From NCBI RefSeq assembly GCF_963664555.1, contig NZ_OY761461.1:4009769-4073768 (forward strand): 64,000 nt of DNA, written 5' to 3'. This DNA is from Labilibaculum sp. (GTDB lineage Bacteria; Bacteroidota; Bacteroidia; Bacteroidales; Marinifilaceae). Positions 62,877 through 64,000 of this stretch are shown here, piece by piece. The position numbers were made by a program, and so were the translations under genes. Under the pieces are notes generated by a model. It did no database searches. It was not told the origin of the DNA and saw only the letters and a program-made list of their open reading frames with translations. How positions within the stretch are numbered: position 1 is the stretch's first letter; every line of letters begins with the position of its first letter.

Positions 62877-63923
62877 CTAGTTATTTTCCGGTCTTAATTT
62901 ACGAACGGCAGTACCCGCCTGCCACATTTCACTTTCGCGAAGTTCCTTTAATTCAGCATCCAGTTTCACACGATAATCGCTTTGACTGTTCGAATCAATA
63001 GAACGTTGTGCTTCGTTACCGGCAGCAACCTCTTTATACAATTTTTCGAAAACCGGCTTAGTCGCATCACGGAAAGGCTTCCACCAATCCAATGCTCCAC
63101 GTTGTGCTGTTGTTGAAGTATTTGCATACATCCAATCCATTCCATTTTCAGCAACCAATGGCATTAAACTCTGAGTTAACTCTTCTACAGTTTCGTTAAA
63201 CGCTTCAGAAGGAGAATGTCCGTTAGAACGAAGAACTTCATACTGTGCAGCAAAAATTCCTTGGATACATCCCATCAATGTGCCACGCTCACCCGTTAAA
63301 TCCGAGTAAACTTCTCTTTTAAAAGTGGTCTCGAACAGGTAACCTGAACCAACACCAATTCCTAATGCCACAACACGATCGAAAGCTCTTCCTGTTGCAT
63401 CCTGAAAAATCGCGTACGAAGAATTCAAACCACGTCCTTCCAAAAACATTCTTCTTAAACTGGTTCCTGATCCTTTGGGAGCAACCAAGATAACATCAAC
63501 ATCAGCTGGAGGTACAATATTCGTCCGCTCTTTGTAGGTGATACCAAAACCATGAGAAAAATAAAGCGCTTTTCCAGGTTTCAAATATTTCTGTACTGTT
63601 GGCCACACAGCAATCTGTCCGGCATCTGATAACAAATATTGAATAACGGTAGCTTTGTCAAGAGCTTCCTCGATTTCGAATAAAGTTTCTCCTGGAACCC
63701 AACCATCAGCGACAGCTTTATCCCAGGTTTTAGAATCTTTACGCTGACCAACGATTACGTTAAAACCGTTATCCTTTAAATTTAATGATTGACCTGGTCC
63801 CTGAACACCATATCCGATAACCGCAATGGTTTCATCTTTCATTACTTCACGTGCTTTTTCCAATGAAAATTCTTCACGTGTAACTACTTTTTCTTCAACG
63901 CCACCAAAGTTTATTGTTGCCAT
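62877..63923 (-). CDS. ilvC: Ketol-acid reductoisomerase
   Basis: This 348-aa class I enzyme converts acetolactate or acetohydroxybutyrate to the dihydroxy acids of the valine/isoleucine pathway, using NADPH and Mg2+. It has the Rossmann motif AVIGYGVQGPGQSLNLKDNG, the GKALYFSHGFGITY loop, APKGSGTSLRRMFLEGRG, and the metal site in SDLTGERGTLMGCIQGIFAA. Strong similarity across the whole length makes the call secure. The gene is last in its own leftward unit; the partners ilvD and ilvBN presumably lie beyond the right edge. Confidence 0.96.
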   Translation of the reverse strand: MATINFGGVEEKVVTREEFSLEKAREVMKDETIAVIGYGVQGPGQSLNLKDNGFNVIVGQRKDSKTWDKAVADGWVPGETLFEIEEALDKATVIQYLLSDAGQIAVWPTVQKYLKPGKALYFSHGFGITYKERTNIVPPADVDVILVAPKGSGTSLRRMFLEGRGLNSSYAIFQDATGRAFDRVVALGIGVGSGYLFETTFKREVYSDLTGERGTLMGCIQGIFAAQYEVLRSNGHSPSEAFNETVEELTQSLMPLVAENGMDWMYANTSTTAQRGALDWWKPFRDATKPVFEKLYKEVAAGNEAQRSIDSNSQSDYRVKLDAELKELRESEMWQAGTAVRKLRPENN

Positions 63924-63932
63924 TTTTTCTAT

Positions 63933-63960
63933 TTTTAGATATTAGATTTTAGATATTAGA
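63933..63960. repeat. Tandem 14-bp repeat upstream of ilvC
   Basis: TTTTAGATATTAGA occurs twice head to tail. The same TTTAGATATTAGA also occurs at 57004-57016 between leuB and the second leuA-like gene. It is likely a short intergenic repeat common in the genome. Confidence 0.6.
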
Positions 63961-64000
63961 TTTTGAGAGTGAAATGTGAACGATTCTATTTTCTCACATC

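Noticed and set aside
1..64000. tRNA and rRNA genes
   Set aside because: No cloverleaf with a GGTTCGAnTCC-type T arm and no rRNA-like stretch was noticed. A dedicated tRNA search would be decisive.

Overview
The window looks like chromosome of a low-GC member of the Bacteroidota, most plausibly a marine or gut-type Bacteroidia. The evidence is the gene repertoire (GH97, tricorn-type S41 protease, DUF6377 sensor, DUF6261, PS-10 peptidase, split LysO, leuA-leuC-leuD-leuA2-leuB gene order), A-rich sequence before start codons in place of Shine-Dalgarno sites, and TAnnTTTG-type -7 promoter elements. Genus cannot be fixed from the sequence. No tRNA, rRNA, cas gene or replication origin was seen.

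Layout. 1-5504 is a large CRISPR array: 84 complete 30-bp repeats that look identical, 34-37-bp spacers, running off the left edge and ending at a degenerate repeat near 5522. 5505-7870 is a degraded accessory stretch: a secreted DUF1593 protein, an 89-aa membrane protein with a decarboxylase-beta-like glycine motif, and fragments of a MORN-type protein and an epoxide hydrolase. 7871-15461 is an envelope block: two PAP2 phosphatases, two GT-C glycosyltransferases, a polyprenyl-phosphate GT2, an exported PPC-domain lipoprotein and a thioesterase lying between two halves of a repeat. 15968-21633 is an RND efflux operon (adaptor, pump, TolC). 21895-29556 holds DUF493, galactose mutarotase, a split LysO exporter with an unusual tandem hairpin element between its halves, two peptidases and a frameshifted SWIM zinc-finger gene. 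29721-46479 is mostly leftward: M16 protease, flotillin/NfeD pair, tricorn-type protease, GH97, an outer-membrane barrel, a DUF6377 regulator and a TldE/TldD pair.

46480-54120 is a second accessory island. It has a DUF6261-type gene behind five 41-bp-spaced operator-like palindromes, a RES-domain protein with no visible partner, several small unrecognised membrane proteins, and a complete IS3-family element (1359 bp, 5-bp GTTAC target duplication) that splits a 244-aa gene; removing the element and one target copy restores the reading frame exactly.

54206-63923 is a leftward branched-chain amino-acid block: ilvC, then leuA, leuC, leuD, a second leuA-like gene, leuB and ilvA. Upstream of leuA lies a -7 element, a 26-residue Ile/Leu-rich leader ORF and a hairpin followed by nine T, arranged like a transcription attenuator. 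Two copies of a ~162-bp element with inverted ends (MITE-like) sit in this block, one before ilvA and one between leuA and leuC.

The signals I consider least explained by known features are the 41-bp operator array before the DUF6261-type gene, the tandem structured element between the lysO halves, the BCAA leader, and the repeat split around the thioesterase gene.
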